Positions 1 through 8,082 are shown, counted from the stretch's first letter. The stretch: 21,363 nucleotides of DNA from CAZTXD01 sp964617995 (GCA_964617995.1 CAZTXD010000053.1:1-21363); one strand, 5' to 3'. Notes: generated from the letters alone by a model not told the origin. Program-made: numbers and translations.

Positions 1-21
1 ACTTTGCGCGCTCGGCCACCG

Positions 22-38
22 CCCCCCCCCCCCCCCCC
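22..38. repeat. Poly-C homopolymer run (17 C)
   Basis: Seventeen consecutive C residues lie a few bases beyond a long hairpin downstream of the penicillin-binding protein gene. Read on the gene's strand this is a G-run following the hairpin. Runs of this length are prone to sequencing and assembly error, so the exact length is uncertain. Nothing coding is visible in the first 104 bases. Confidence 0.9.
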
Positions 39-42
39 GCCG

Positions 43-92
43 GTTTGCGCGCATCAAAGGCGCGCTATGGCGCGCATTTGATGCGCGAAAAC
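43..92. repeat. Long hairpin, copy 1 (3' of penicillin-binding protein gene)
   Basis: Bases 43-65 pair with 70-92 around a four-base loop (66-69), with only two mismatches (47/88 and 59/76). The outer arms carry GTTT and AAAC next to CGCGC tracts; the inner stem is GCGCGC on both sides. It starts 12 bases after the stop codon of the upstream minus-strand gene, so it may act as a U-less terminator or 3' stability element. A second copy with the same layout is at 4358-4413. Confidence 0.75.
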
Positions 93-104
93 GGGGAGCG
101 GCGG

Positions 105-2675
105 TCAGTCGTCGTCGTCGTCGTCATCATCGTCGTCGGATGGTGCGACGCCAACGGAAGCGCGGACGGTGATTCCGTAGGCGACCTCGGCCCCGGGCTC
201 GGGGTCGGTCGAGATGATCCGGCCCACCCGATCGGAGTCGCCCACCTCCTGGTCGACCCGGTTGAGGTTGACCAGGACCCCGGTCTCCTCCTCGAATTCC
301 CTCAGGACGCCGAGGGCCTCCTCGAAGGTGAGACCGACGAGGTCGGGCAGGTCGCCCACGGGAGGCTCACCGTTGGAGACGGAGATCGTCACGGGCGTCC
401 CGACATCCACCTCGGCGCCGGGAGAGATGGATTGGGCGAACACCTGTCCTTCCGGCTCGACGGACGGCAGCCTCTGGACGGAGGCGTTGAGCTTCGCTGC
501 CTCCAGGCGGCTCGTCGCAGCCGTGACGTCGAGGCCCACCACCAGCGGCACCGTGGTCTTGGGCGGAGTCAGGAACTCCTCGACGCCGGGAGGCTCGGGC
601 GGGAACTCCGACTCGGGCACCCCGTCGAGGACGAGGTTCATGAACTCGGCCCATATCGGAGCCGGCACCGTTCCGCCGAAAACCCTGGCGATCGTCTCAC
701 CGTTTATGACCACGTTCTCCAGCGGCTGCTGCTTCGCTTCATAGCCCACCCACACCGCGGTCGAGTATTCCGGCGTGAAGCCCACATACCAGGCGTCGCG
801 ATAGGACTGATGAGTTCCGGTTTTTCCGCCCTGGGCCCGTCCGATGTTGGCCCGAGCTGCCGTGCCCGAGGAAGTGGGGACGTCCCGGAGGGGTTCGAGA
901 GCCGCCGCCGCCACCCGTTCGTCGAGGACCCGCTCCTGGGCGATCTCATGCTCGTAGATGACGTTTCCGTTGGCGTCGAGGATCCGGGAGATGAGGAACG
1001 GCTCGGCCCACAGGCCCTGCGTGGCGAAGTTCGAAAAGGCCGACGCCATCTCCAGGGTCGATACCTCCGAGGTGCCAAGCACCAGCGAGGGGACCGGAGT
1101 CAGCGCCGAGCGAATGCCCATCCGATGGGCGACCTCGACGATCTTCTCGGCACCGACGTCCTCATGGAGAGCGACCTGGGCGAAGATGGAGTTGATCGAG
1201 CTCGACGTAGCCTGGGCGAGGGTGATGACCCCGCTCCCGGCGCCGCCCACCGTCCAGGTGTTCCCCTGGTCGGAGCAGGGGAAACCGCAGTCGAAGGTCT
1301 GGGGGCTCGCCCCGTTGAAGCGGTGGCCGAGGGTGATCCCGTTCTCCAGCGCCGCCACGAGCCCGAACGGTTTGAAAGCAGAGCCGGGGTTGCGTCGACC
1401 CTGGACGGCGAGGTCGAACTGGGTGAACTCGAAGTCGAGTCCGCTCGCCATCACCTTCACGGCTCCCGTCTTGTTCTCGATCATGGTGAGGGCCCCGGTG
1501 GGAGCACACGAATGGCTCTGGGCGTATCCCTCCAGAAACTCGGGGTCCTCGTCGGGGAACAAGATCTTGCAGGCCTCCAGGTTCTCGTCGCCGGGCAGGG
1601 TCGGAAGCCACGACTCGAGAATCCGGTTGGCCTCCCGCTGCAGCCCGAGGTCGATCACGGTCTCCACCCGTAGTCCTCCCCCTCCCTCGCAGATGGTGTC
1701 GTCGGCGGGGCAGCCGAAGATCGCCTGCTTCCGCTCGGCGTTGGTGTCTCCCAGCATCGAGAACTTGGGGTCGTTGAGAAGCTGGCGCTTGACCTCGGCC
1801 ACCACGTGGTCGGCGGGACCGGAGAAGGGAAGGTGGGGGATCACACCCAGGGGCTGGGCCTTGGCCTCGTCGGCTTCCTCCTCGGTCAGCCACCCCTTGT
1901 CGACCATGACGTCGATCACCTGGTTGCGGCGGGTCAGCACCTCCTCGGGGCGTCGTCGGGGGTCGTAGAAGGAAGGGTTGCGAACCGACACGGCCATTGC
2001 CGCCGCCTCCGAGATGGTCAGCTCGTCCAGCTCCTTGCCGAAGAACTCCAGGCCGGCCGCCTGCACGCCGTAGGCGCTGGCCCCGAAGTAGACCGAGTTC
2101 ATGTAGTACTCGAGGATCTGGGATTTCGGGAAGCGCCTCTCCAGCTCGGCGGCGACGAACGCCTCAGTCACCTTGCGGCGGAGTGAGATCTCGTCTCCGA
2201 CGAACACCTGCTTGACCACTTGCTGGGTGATGGTGGAGCCGCCACGGACGTCGCCGCCGATCGAGTCGGCGGCGGCGGAGGCGATCGCCTCGAAGTCGAT
2301 CCCTTCGTGCTCGAAGAAGTCCTTGTCCTCGGCGGCCAGGACCGCCTGGACGACCGTATCGGGGATGTCGTCGTAGCGAACGGGCTGGGAGTTGCGGCCG
2401 TCGTGGAGCTCGGCGAGGAGCTGGCCGCCGGAGGCGTATACCTTGGTGACCTGAGACAGGTCGGGAAGGCTCAGCTCCATCGTCTCGGCGTCGGGAACCC
2501 ACTCGTCGCGTACCCCTTCGAAGGTGCCGAAGGTGGCGTTGGCGCCCATGAAGCCGAACAGCCCGATCCAGGTGGATGCGAGGACCGCGATCGACAGCAG
2601 AGTGGCGAGCGCGCCGAACCAGCGGCCTCGCCGCTCACGTGCCTCAACCTGATGGATCAGAGCTTTTCGGCTCAT
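105..2675 (-). CDS. Class A penicillin-binding protein (transglycosylase/transpeptidase) with two PASTA domains
   Basis: Bifunctional murein synthase that polymerises lipid II and cross-links peptides outside the membrane. From the ATG at 2675 it has 856 residues. A single signal-anchor segment lies near residues 17-44. GT51 motifs follow: catalytic Glu116 in AAEDKDFFEHEG, and GGSTITQQ at 145-152. The transpeptidase has SAFK with nucleophile Ser432, SIN at 493-495 and KTGT from Lys618. Two PASTA repeats lie at about 706-769 and 774-844. The protein ends in ten consecutive Asp residues encoded by a GTC/ATC triplet run on the plus strand (108-137). An in-frame ATG at 2729 would add 18 residues; 2675 was chosen because typical basic N-terminal residues (MSRK) follow it and a GGGA lies upstream. 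It is divergent from the mutase gene. Six extracytoplasmic Cys (two near 322 and 329) could form disulfides. Very sure of family, less of start. Confidence 0.96.
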   Translation of the reverse strand: MSRKALIHQVEARERRGRWFGALATLLSIAVLASTWIGLFGFMGANATFGTFEGVRDEWVPDAETMELSLPDLSQVTKVYASGGQLLAELHDGRNSQPVRYDDIPDTVVQAVLAAEDKDFFEHEGIDFEAIASAAADSIGGDVRGGSTITQQVVKQVFVGDEISLRRKVTEAFVAAELERRFPKSQILEYYMNSVYFGASAYGVQAAGLEFFGKELDELTISEAAAMAVSVRNPSFYDPRRRPEEVLTRRNQVIDVMVDKGWLTEEEADEAKAQPLGVIPHLPFSGPADHVVAEVKRQLLNDPKFSMLGDTNAERKQAIFGCPADDTICEGGGGLRVETVIDLGLQREANRILESWLPTLPGDENLEACKILFPDEDPEFLEGYAQSHSCAPTGALTMIENKTGAVKVMASGLDFEFTQFDLAVQGRRNPGSAFKPFGLVAALENGITLGHRFNGASPQTFDCGFPCSDQGNTWTVGGAGSGVITLAQATSSSINSIFAQVALHEDVGAEKIVEVAHRMGIRSALTPVPSLVLGTSEVSTLEMASAFSNFATQGLWAEPFLISRILDANGNVIYEHEIAQERVLDERVAAAALEPLRDVPTSSGTAARANIGRAQGGKTGTHQSYRDAWYVGFTPEYSTAVWVGYEAKQQPLENVVINGETIARVFGGTVPAPIWAEFMNLVLDGVPESEFPPEPPGVEEFLTPPKTTVPLVVGLDVTAATSRLEAAKLNASVQRLPSVEPEGQVFAQSISPGAEVDVGTPVTISVSNGEPPVGDLPDLVGLTFEEALGVLREFEEETGVLVNLNRVDQEVGDSDRVGRIISTDPEPGAEVAYGITVRASVGVAPSDDDDDDDDDD

Positions 2676-2750
2676 CGGGGATTCCCAACGTCGTGCATGT
2701 GCGCCTGGTTCCTCACTGGGGGGCCGCATGGGTCAGGAGCAGGTGCGATA

Positions 2751-2756
2751 TACGAT
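2751..2756 (+). promoter_or_regulatory. Possible -10 element (TACGAT) for the mutase gene
   Basis: TACGAT fits the actinobacterial TANNNT pattern and lies in the divergent region between the penicillin-binding protein and the mutase. No convincing -35 is visible. If it is a real -10, transcription would begin near 2763 and the mutase would have to start at the GTG at 2782 rather than the ATG at 2755. Confidence 0.25.
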
Positions 2757-4341
2757 GTCACCGAACCGCCGTCAGGATACCGTGAGTACTCCACAAAGCC
2801 GCAGCACCTCGAGCGACATCGAGATCGCGGTCGTCTACGACGGGCCACCAGACACGACGAGGATCGGCCGGCCCGGCGAGTATCCGTTCACCCGCGGTCC
2901 CTATCCCACCATGTACCGGGGACGCTCCTGGACCATGCGTCAATACGCCGGGTTCGGAACGGCCGAGGAGACCAACCGCCGGTTCAAGTCCCTCCTCGAT
3001 GCCGGCCAGACGGGGCTGTCGGTGGCGTTCGACCTGCCGACGCAGATGGGTCTCGACTCCGACCACGAGCTCGCCTCAGGCGAGGTGGGAAAGGTGGGGG
3101 TGGCCATCGACTCGCTGGACGACATGCGCCGGCTCTTGGATGGGATTCCGCTGGCCGAGGTGTCGACGTCGATGACCATCAACGCCACCGCTCCCATCCT
3201 GCTGCTGCTCTACCAGCTCGTGGCGGAGGAGCAGGGGGTGGGGGGCGACTCGATCCGGGGGACGGTGCAGAACGACATTCTCAAGGAATACGTTGCCCGC
3301 GGCACCTACATATATCCGCCGGCTCCATCGATGCGTCTCGTCACCGACCTGTTCGGTTACGCCAGCAAGGAGGTCCCGGCCTGGAACACCATCTCCATAT
3401 CCGGCTATCACATCCGGGAGGCGGGGTCCACCGCCGCCCAGGAGCTCGCCTTCACGATCGCCAACGGTATCGCCTACGTGCGGGCGGCGAGGGAGGCAGG
3501 CCTGGCGGTGGAGTCGTTCGCGCCGCGACTGTCGTTCTTCTGGAATGGGCACAACCACTTCTTCGAGGAGATAGCCAAGTTCCGGGCGGCTCGGAGGATG
3601 TGGGCGCGGCTCATGCGGGACCTGATCGGCACCGACGACCCGGCATCCCAGGCCATGCGATTCCACACCCAGACGGCAGGCTCGACCCTCACCGCCCAGC
3701 AGCCTCTGACCAACATCGTTCGCACCACGGTCCAGGCGATGGCGGCCACCCTGGGCGGCACCCAGTCGCTCCACACCAACTCCTACGACGAGGCCGTGGG
3801 CCTTCCCACCGACACGGCCGCCCGCCTGGCCCTGCGCACCCAGCAGATCCTGGCCCACGAGTCGGGGATCGGCGACACGGTCGATCCATTCGGGGGCAGC
3901 TACTTCATGGAGGCGCTGACCGACGATCTCGAGGAAGCGGCTCAGGAGCTGTTCGATCGGGTGGAGTCCCTGGGAGGGTCGGTGGCCGCCATCGAGGCCG
4001 GGTTCATCCAGGCCCAGATCGAGGATGCGGCCTACACCGAAGCGAGACGGCAGGCGTCTGGAGAGTCGGTGGTGGTGGGTGTCAACCGCTTCCAGAGCGA
4101 CAACGACGAGCCGATCGAGGTGCTGCGGGTCGATCCGGCGCTGGAGCGGGGTCAGCGGGACCGGTTGGCGGCCTGGCGAGAGGGGCGAGGGTCCATCGAC
4201 CGACGGTTGGAAGCCATCGTCTCGGCCGCGGAAGGCGACGACAACCTCCTGCCGGTGATGAAGGCGGCCCTGGCCGACGGCGCCACCGTCGGCGAGGTGT
4301 CGGATGCGCTCCGCGGTGTCTTCGGCCGTCACCGCCCCTAA
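2755..4341 (+). CDS. Methylmalonyl-CoA mutase-type catalytic (large) subunit, no B12-binding domain
   Basis: Adenosylcobalamin-dependent acyl-CoA mutase catalytic barrel, expected to interconvert methylmalonyl-CoA and succinyl-CoA. Against the Propionibacterium enzyme recalled from memory, Tyr89 corresponds to Tyr64 here (motif RQYAGFG), Arg207 to Arg182 (after QNDILKEY) and His244 to His219 (SGYH), with identical spacing. Isobutyryl-CoA mutase carries Phe and Gln at the first two positions, so the methylmalonyl type is favoured; ethylmalonyl-CoA mutase is not excluded. The 528-residue protein ends just after the GEVSDALRGVFGR segment, where the linker to the B12 domain begins in single-chain enzymes. 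The cobalamin-binding subunit must therefore be a separate gene, and it is not in this window. Starts at 2728 (ATG), 2755 (ATG, AGGTG upstream) and 2782 (GTG, AGGA upstream) are all possible; conserved sequence begins after 2800. Confidence 0.93.
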   Translation: MSPNRRQDTVSTPQSRSTSSDIEIAVVYDGPPDTTRIGRPGEYPFTRGPYPTMYRGRSWTMRQYAGFGTAEETNRRFKSLLDAGQTGLSVAFDLPTQMGLDSDHELASGEVGKVGVAIDSLDDMRRLLDGIPLAEVSTSMTINATAPILLLLYQLVAEEQGVGGDSIRGTVQNDILKEYVARGTYIYPPAPSMRLVTDLFGYASKEVPAWNTISISGYHIREAGSTAAQELAFTIANGIAYVRAAREAGLAVESFAPRLSFFWNGHNHFFEEIAKFRAARRMWARLMRDLIGTDDPASQAMRFHTQTAGSTLTAQQPLTNIVRTTVQAMAATLGGTQSLHTNSYDEAVGLPTDTAARLALRTQQILAHESGIGDTVDPFGGSYFMEALTDDLEEAAQELFDRVESLGGSVAAIEAGFIQAQIEDAAYTEARRQASGESVVVGVNRFQSDNDEPIEVLRVDPALERGQRDRLAAWREGRGSIDRRLEAIVSAAEGDDNLLPVMKAALADGATVGEVSDALRGVFGRHRP

Positions 4342-4357
4342 CTCACCGACATCCACA

Positions 4358-4413
4358 CCCGTTTTCGCGCCCCGAAGGCGCGCCAGAGCGCGCATGCGGT
4401 GCGCGAAAACGGG
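4358..4413. repeat. Long hairpin, copy 2 (3' of mutase gene)
   Basis: Bases 4358-4370 pair perfectly with 4401-4413 (13 bp). A partly paired seven-base segment and a perfect GCGCGC inner stem (4378-4383 with 4388-4393) surround a CAGA loop. The design matches copy 1 at 43-92: CGTTTTCGCGC-type outer arms, a variable middle, an identical inner stem and a four-base loop. It begins 17 bases after the mutase stop codon. There is no U tract, so terminator function is inferred from position only. Confidence 0.75.
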
Positions 4414-4440
4414 AAGGGGGGTCGGCGGCGGTGGTGTTGG

Positions 4441-4446
4441 TACCCT
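4441..4446 (+). promoter_or_regulatory. lpdA: Possible -10 element (TACCCT) giving a leaderless lpdA transcript
   Basis: TACCCT matches TANNNT and lies eight bases before the GTG at 4455. No Shine-Dalgarno sequence precedes that GTG, which fits a leaderless transcript, common in actinobacteria. No clear -35 is seen. Confidence 0.35.
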
Positions 4447-4454
4447 CCCGATAC

Positions 4455-5822
4455 GTGAACCGACCAGAGATCCCCAAGCCCCGATTCCTCGTGATCGGGG
4501 GAGGCCCGGCGGGGACCTCCTTTGCCACCACCGCCGCTGCCCGGGGGGCGGCCGTCACGTTGGTCGAGAAGGACGTGGTGGGGGGCGCCGCTCATCTGTG
4601 GGACTGCATCCCCTCGAAAACGATGACCGCCTCGGCGATACGCATCGAATCGGTCCGCAACGCGGCCAAGCTCGGATTGATCACGTCTCCCGGTTCGGTC
4701 GACACCTCCCATCTGGCCGAGCGGATCGAGGAGATCACCGGCAACATCCACGGCTCCCAGGTGGACCTGCTGGAATCGCAGTCGGTGGAGATGATCAAGG
4801 GGGAGGGATCGTTCGTCGACTCGCACACGGCCGTGGTGCGTAACGCCGACGGCGAGCGCAAGATCGAATTCGACAAGGCTCTCGTCTCGACCGGCTCGGC
4901 CCCCCGGGTTCCGCCGTGGGCTCCGGTCGACCGCGAGCGCATCCTCACGACCCGTGACGCCTATGACCTTCCCGGCGTGCCCGAGCACATGATCGTTATC
5001 GGTTCGGGAGTCACCGGGGTGGAGTTCGTCCACATCTTCCGGTCGCTCGGATCCCGGGTCACCCTCGTCGTCTCCCGTCAGCAGATCCTCCCCCATCGCG
5101 ACCCCGAGGTGGCCGCGGTCCTCGAGGAGAACTTTCTCGATCGGGGAGTGAAGCTGGTCATCGGCGCCCGTGCCGAGGCCATCGAGCGGGAGGGGGATGA
5201 GGTGGTGGTCCGCTGCGACGACGGCAGGGTCGTGCGCGGCTCCCACGCCCTGTTGGCCATCGGCTCCGTCCCGCTCACCGAGGGTCTCGGCCTGGAGGAG
5301 GCCGGTGTCGATGTCGACCACGGCTACGTGCAGGTCGACGGGGTCCAGCGGACATCGGTTCCACACATCTACGCCGCCGGCGACTGCACGGGCCAGATGC
5401 CCCTGTCCTCGGTGGCGTCGATGCAGGGTCGAAAAATCGCCCTTCATGCCCTCGGGATACCGATCACGCCGCTCGACTACTCGAAGGTCGCCCAGGCCGT
5501 ATTCACCGAGCCGGAGATCGCGTCTGTGGGTCTCGAGGAGGTGGGGGCGGCGGCGGAGGGGCGCAAGGTCCGGACCACCAAGGTCCCGTTCGCATCCAAT
5601 GACCGGGCCGTGTTGCAGGGCTTCGCCTGGGGGTTCGTGAAGGTGATCTCGGATCCGGCCACCGGAGTCGTCCTGGGGGGCACGATCGTGGGGCACCGGG
5701 CCTCGGAGTTGATCGCGACGCTGGCACTGGCCGTCAACGCCCGGGTGACCGTGACGCAACTGGTCGACACCCTGATGGTCCATCCATCTATGTCGGAGGC
5801 CATCACCGACGCCGCCGAATGA
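4455..5822 (+). CDS. lpdA: LpdA-like NAD(P)H:quinone oxidoreductase (dihydrolipoamide dehydrogenase fold, incomplete disulfide)
   Basis: FAD flavoprotein of the pyridine nucleotide-disulfide oxidoreductase family, 455 residues. The FAD site GGGPAG is at 15-20; a second nucleotide-binding GSGVTG lies mid-protein; YAAGDCTG marks the second FAD contact. Where dihydrolipoamide dehydrogenases have the CxxxxC redox pair, this protein has GGAAHLWDCIPSK, so the first Cys is Ala46 and only Cys51 remains. The same GGAAxLxDC pattern is in mycobacterial LpdA (Rv3303c), a quinone reductase without lipoamide activity. That makes a cytoplasmic, membrane-associated quinone reductase the best call. Unlike my recollection of the mycobacterial protein, the C-terminal HPSMSE retains the His443/Glu448 pair used as base in true lipoamide dehydrogenases. 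The frame is open for over 2 kb upstream, but similarity starts at the GTG at 4455. Confidence 0.9.
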   Translation: MNRPEIPKPRFLVIGGGPAGTSFATTAAARGAAVTLVEKDVVGGAAHLWDCIPSKTMTASAIRIESVRNAAKLGLITSPGSVDTSHLAERIEEITGNIHGSQVDLLESQSVEMIKGEGSFVDSHTAVVRNADGERKIEFDKALVSTGSAPRVPPWAPVDRERILTTRDAYDLPGVPEHMIVIGSGVTGVEFVHIFRSLGSRVTLVVSRQQILPHRDPEVAAVLEENFLDRGVKLVIGARAEAIEREGDEVVVRCDDGRVVRGSHALLAIGSVPLTEGLGLEEAGVDVDHGYVQVDGVQRTSVPHIYAAGDCTGQMPLSSVASMQGRKIALHALGIPITPLDYSKVAQAVFTEPEIASVGLEEVGAAAEGRKVRTTKVPFASNDRAVLQGFAWGFVKVISDPATGVVLGGTIVGHRASELIATLALAVNARVTVTQLVDTLMVHPSMSEAITDAAE

Positions 5823-5868
5823 GTCCCGGAGTGGCACCGCGGGGGTCGGAACGCGCGGGTCGGCAGTC

Positions 5869-6273
5869 GTGACCCCGAACAGGGCCTGGGAGTTGCTTCG
5901 GTCTCAACGGGTGGCGGTGCTGGGCACGATCGGCCCGGACGGCCGCCCGCACCTCGTACCGTTCGTCTTCGCCGTGACCGGGGAGAGGACACTCATCTCG
6001 GCGGTCGACACCAAGCCCAAGAAATCGAGGAGCCTACGCCGACTCGACAACATCCGTCGAGACCCTCGCGTCACCGTCCTGGCCCACAACTACGACGAAG
6101 ACTGGACGAAGCTGTGGTGGGTGCGGGCGGAGGGCACCGCCGCCGTCAGGGACGCGTCACCGCCGGGAGGCGAGGTCCTGGCGGGCCGCTACGCCCAGTA
6201 CACCGACGACGATCTCGGTCCCTGGATCCTCGTCGAGATAGAGCGCCTGACCGGCTGGCAGGCGAGTGGGTGA
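5869..6273 (+). CDS. PPOX-class (split beta-barrel) probable F420-dependent enzyme, Rv0121-like
   Basis: Small split-beta-barrel flavin/deazaflavin-binding protein, 134 residues. The opening LRSQRVAVLGTIGPDGRPHLVPFVFAV is the typical N-terminal strand pair of the PPOX/FDOR family. KPKKSRSLRRLDNIRRDPRV is the cofactor-phosphate-binding stretch, and WTKLWWVRAEGTA follows, as in the Rv0121 subfamily annotated as probable F420-dependent. The substrate cannot be told. The start is a GTG with only a weak purine stretch upstream, 46 bases after lpdA, so co-transcription is likely. It converges with the carboxylase alpha gene, leaving 12 bases between stop codons. F420 use is plausible because cofD and cofE lie 9 kb away, but FMN or heme binding is not excluded. 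Confidence 0.85.
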   Translation: MTPNRAWELLRSQRVAVLGTIGPDGRPHLVPFVFAVTGERTLISAVDTKPKKSRSLRRLDNIRRDPRVTVLAHNYDEDWTKLWWVRAEGTAAVRDASPPGGEVLAGRYAQYTDDDLGPWILVEIERLTGWQASG

Positions 6274-6285
6274 GACCGGCCCCGA

Positions 6286-8028
6286 TTATCGGATGATGGC
6301 GATGACGGCGCCGTTGCCGATGGTGTCGCCCGGCTGGACACGCAAGTCCACGATCTCACCGGTCGCCGATGACTTCACTTCGTTCTCCATCTTCATCGCC
6401 TCCAGCACGCAGATGGGGTCGCCCACCTCGACCGCGTCTCCCGCCTCGACGTGCACCTTCACGATCGTTCCCTGCATCGGCGCCGCTACAACACCGTCGG
6501 ACACCCCGGGGGCGCCGGGCGTCAGGCGCGGGGGCCGGCGCCTCACCTGTCCGCCGGCCGTGGCAGGCGGCGGGGCCCAGAACGTGACCGAGAAGCGACG
6601 CCCACCGATCTCCACCGTCATCGAACGCTGCTCGAGCTCCTCCTCTTCGGGAAGCGCCGGAGGGCCCTCGGGCAGCTCCTCTCCCAGGGTCACCGCCTCC
6701 TCCAGCCATTTCGTATGGTGGCGTCCCGAGAGGAAGTCGGGGTGGGACAGCACCGCCAGGTGCGCGGGGATCGTGGTGTGGACTCCGCGGACCGTGAACT
6801 CCGACAGCGCGCGCTTGCCCCGTGATATCGCCTGGTCGCGATCCACACCCCACACCACCAGTTTCGCCATGAGGTTGTCGTAGTACTGGCTCACCCTCGT
6901 CTGAGGTGTGACCCACCCGTCGACCCGAACCCCCGGTCCTGCCGGCTCCCGCCAGTCCACCACCTGGCCCGGAGTGGGGGAGTAGTTCTGAAACGGGTTC
7001 TCGGCGTTGATGCGGAACTCGATAGCGTGACCAACGGGTTCCACATCGTCGAAGTCCAGTTCCTCCCCGGCGGCGATCCGAAGCTGCAACTCGACGAGGT
7101 CGATGCCCGTCACCATCTCGGTGATGGTGTGCTCGACCTGGAGACGCGTGTTCATCTCGAGGAAGTAGAAGTCGCCGTTCTTGTCGAGGAGGAACTCCAC
7201 CGTGCCGGCGTTGACGTATCCGCAGGAACGTCCCGCCGCCAGGGCGGCGTCGGCTAGGGCCCGACGCTGCTCGGGCGTGAACCCGGGGGAAGGCGTCTCC
7301 TCGATCAGCTTCTGGTGCCGCCGCTGAACCGAGCAGTCGCGTTCGCCCAGGAACACCCCGTTCCCATGCGAGTCGAACACGATCTGGGCTTCCACGTGCC
7401 GGGGCTGATCGAGGTACTTCTCCACGTAGACCTCGGGGTTGCCGAAGTAGGCATCCGCCTCCCGCCGGGCACCGTCGAAGGCCGCGTCCAGCTCGTTCTC
7501 GGCCCACACCACCCGCAGGCCCTTGCCGCCCCCTCCGTGGGCCGCCTTGATCGCCACCGGATAGCCGAACTCGGCGGCCAGCCTCCGGACCTCGTCGACA
7601 TCGGCGACCGGCTCGGTGACGCCCGGCACCGTCGGCACGCCCTCAGCCGCGGCGGTTCGCCGGGAGGTGATCTTGTCGCCCATCAGCTCTATCGCCGTCG
7701 CCGGCGGGCCCACCCAGATGATCCCCGCCTCCTCCACCGCTCGGGCGAAGGTGGGGTTCTCGGACAGGAACCCGTAGCCGGGATGGAGGGCATCGGCCCC
7801 GGCTTCTCGTGCCACCCGGAGGATGGCGTCCTGGCGCAGATAGGACTCGGCCGCGGGAGCCGGTCCGATGTTCCAGGCCTCGTCCGCCAGCTCCACGTGC
7901 AGAGTATCCCGATCGAGCTCGGAATAGACCGCGATGGTATGGATCCCCATGTCCCGGGCCGTCCGGATCACCCGAACAGCAATCTCTCCCCGGTTCGCGA
8001 TCAAGAGTCGGCTGATGTTGGCTTTCAT
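6286..8028 (-). CDS. Acyl-CoA carboxylase alpha subunit (biotin carboxylase plus biotin carrier)
   Basis: Biotin-charging half of an acetyl-/propionyl-CoA carboxylase, 580 residues from the ATG at 8028. The biotin carboxylase N-domain starts at SRLLIANRGEIAVRVIRTA. The ATP-grasp has the glycine loop HGGGGKG at 164-170 and EMNTRLQVEH at 291-300. A C-terminal biotin carboxylase domain follows, then a Pro/Arg-rich linker and a biotinyl domain with EAMKMEN, where Lys546 is the biotin-accepting residue. Length and layout match actinobacterial AccA3/PccA-type chains. An in-frame start at 8100 lies inside heptamer-repeat DNA and is rejected. The beta subunit gene is upstream on the same strand but separated by about 440 bp of foreign-looking sequence. 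Acetyl- versus propionyl-CoA preference is set by the beta subunit. Confidence 0.95.
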   Translation of the reverse strand: MKANISRLLIANRGEIAVRVIRTARDMGIHTIAVYSELDRDTLHVELADEAWNIGPAPAAESYLRQDAILRVAREAGADALHPGYGFLSENPTFARAVEEAGIIWVGPPATAIELMGDKITSRRTAAAEGVPTVPGVTEPVADVDEVRRLAAEFGYPVAIKAAHGGGGKGLRVVWAENELDAAFDGARREADAYFGNPEVYVEKYLDQPRHVEAQIVFDSHGNGVFLGERDCSVQRRHQKLIEETPSPGFTPEQRRALADAALAAGRSCGYVNAGTVEFLLDKNGDFYFLEMNTRLQVEHTITEMVTGIDLVELQLRIAAGEELDFDDVEPVGHAIEFRINAENPFQNYSPTPGQVVDWREPAGPGVRVDGWVTPQTRVSQYYDNLMAKLVVWGVDRDQAISRGKRALSEFTVRGVHTTIPAHLAVLSHPDFLSGRHHTKWLEEAVTLGEELPEGPPALPEEEELEQRSMTVEIGGRRFSVTFWAPPPATAGGQVRRRPPRLTPGAPGVSDGVVAAPMQGTIVKVHVEAGDAVEVGDPICVLEAMKMENEVKSSATGEIVDLRVQPGDTIGNGAVIAIIR

Positions 8029-8057
8029 GGGATCTGCCCCGACGCGATCAGTGTCAT

Positions 8058-8082
8058 CGGTAGTCGGTTGTCGGTTGTCGGT
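8058..8082. repeat. Heptamer repeat array, left (CGGTTGT units)
   Basis: Three to four tandem copies of a seven-base unit, GTCGGTT and variants, sit 30 bases upstream of the carboxylase alpha start. Its reverse complement (CGACAAC) matches the units at 11074-11098 and 11233-11270, and is close to the units at 8421-8448, to which it is inverted. Confidence 0.8.

Noticed and set aside
45..1673. Long plus-strand open frame (542 codons) opposite the penicillin-binding protein
   Set aside because: It lies antisense to a protein with complete catalytic motifs; high GC leaves opposite frames open by chance, and its translation is Arg/Gly-rich with no recognisable domain.
2220..4454. Open frame running 2.2 kb upstream into lpdA, suggesting a 1200-residue protein
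   Set aside because: The upstream part overlaps the penicillin-binding protein and mutase genes in another frame and has low-complexity translation. Similarity to LpdA starts exactly after the GTG at 4455.
3076..5837. Long minus-strand open frames opposite the mutase and lpdA
   Set aside because: They mirror the codon structure of the real genes on the other strand and show no conserved motif.
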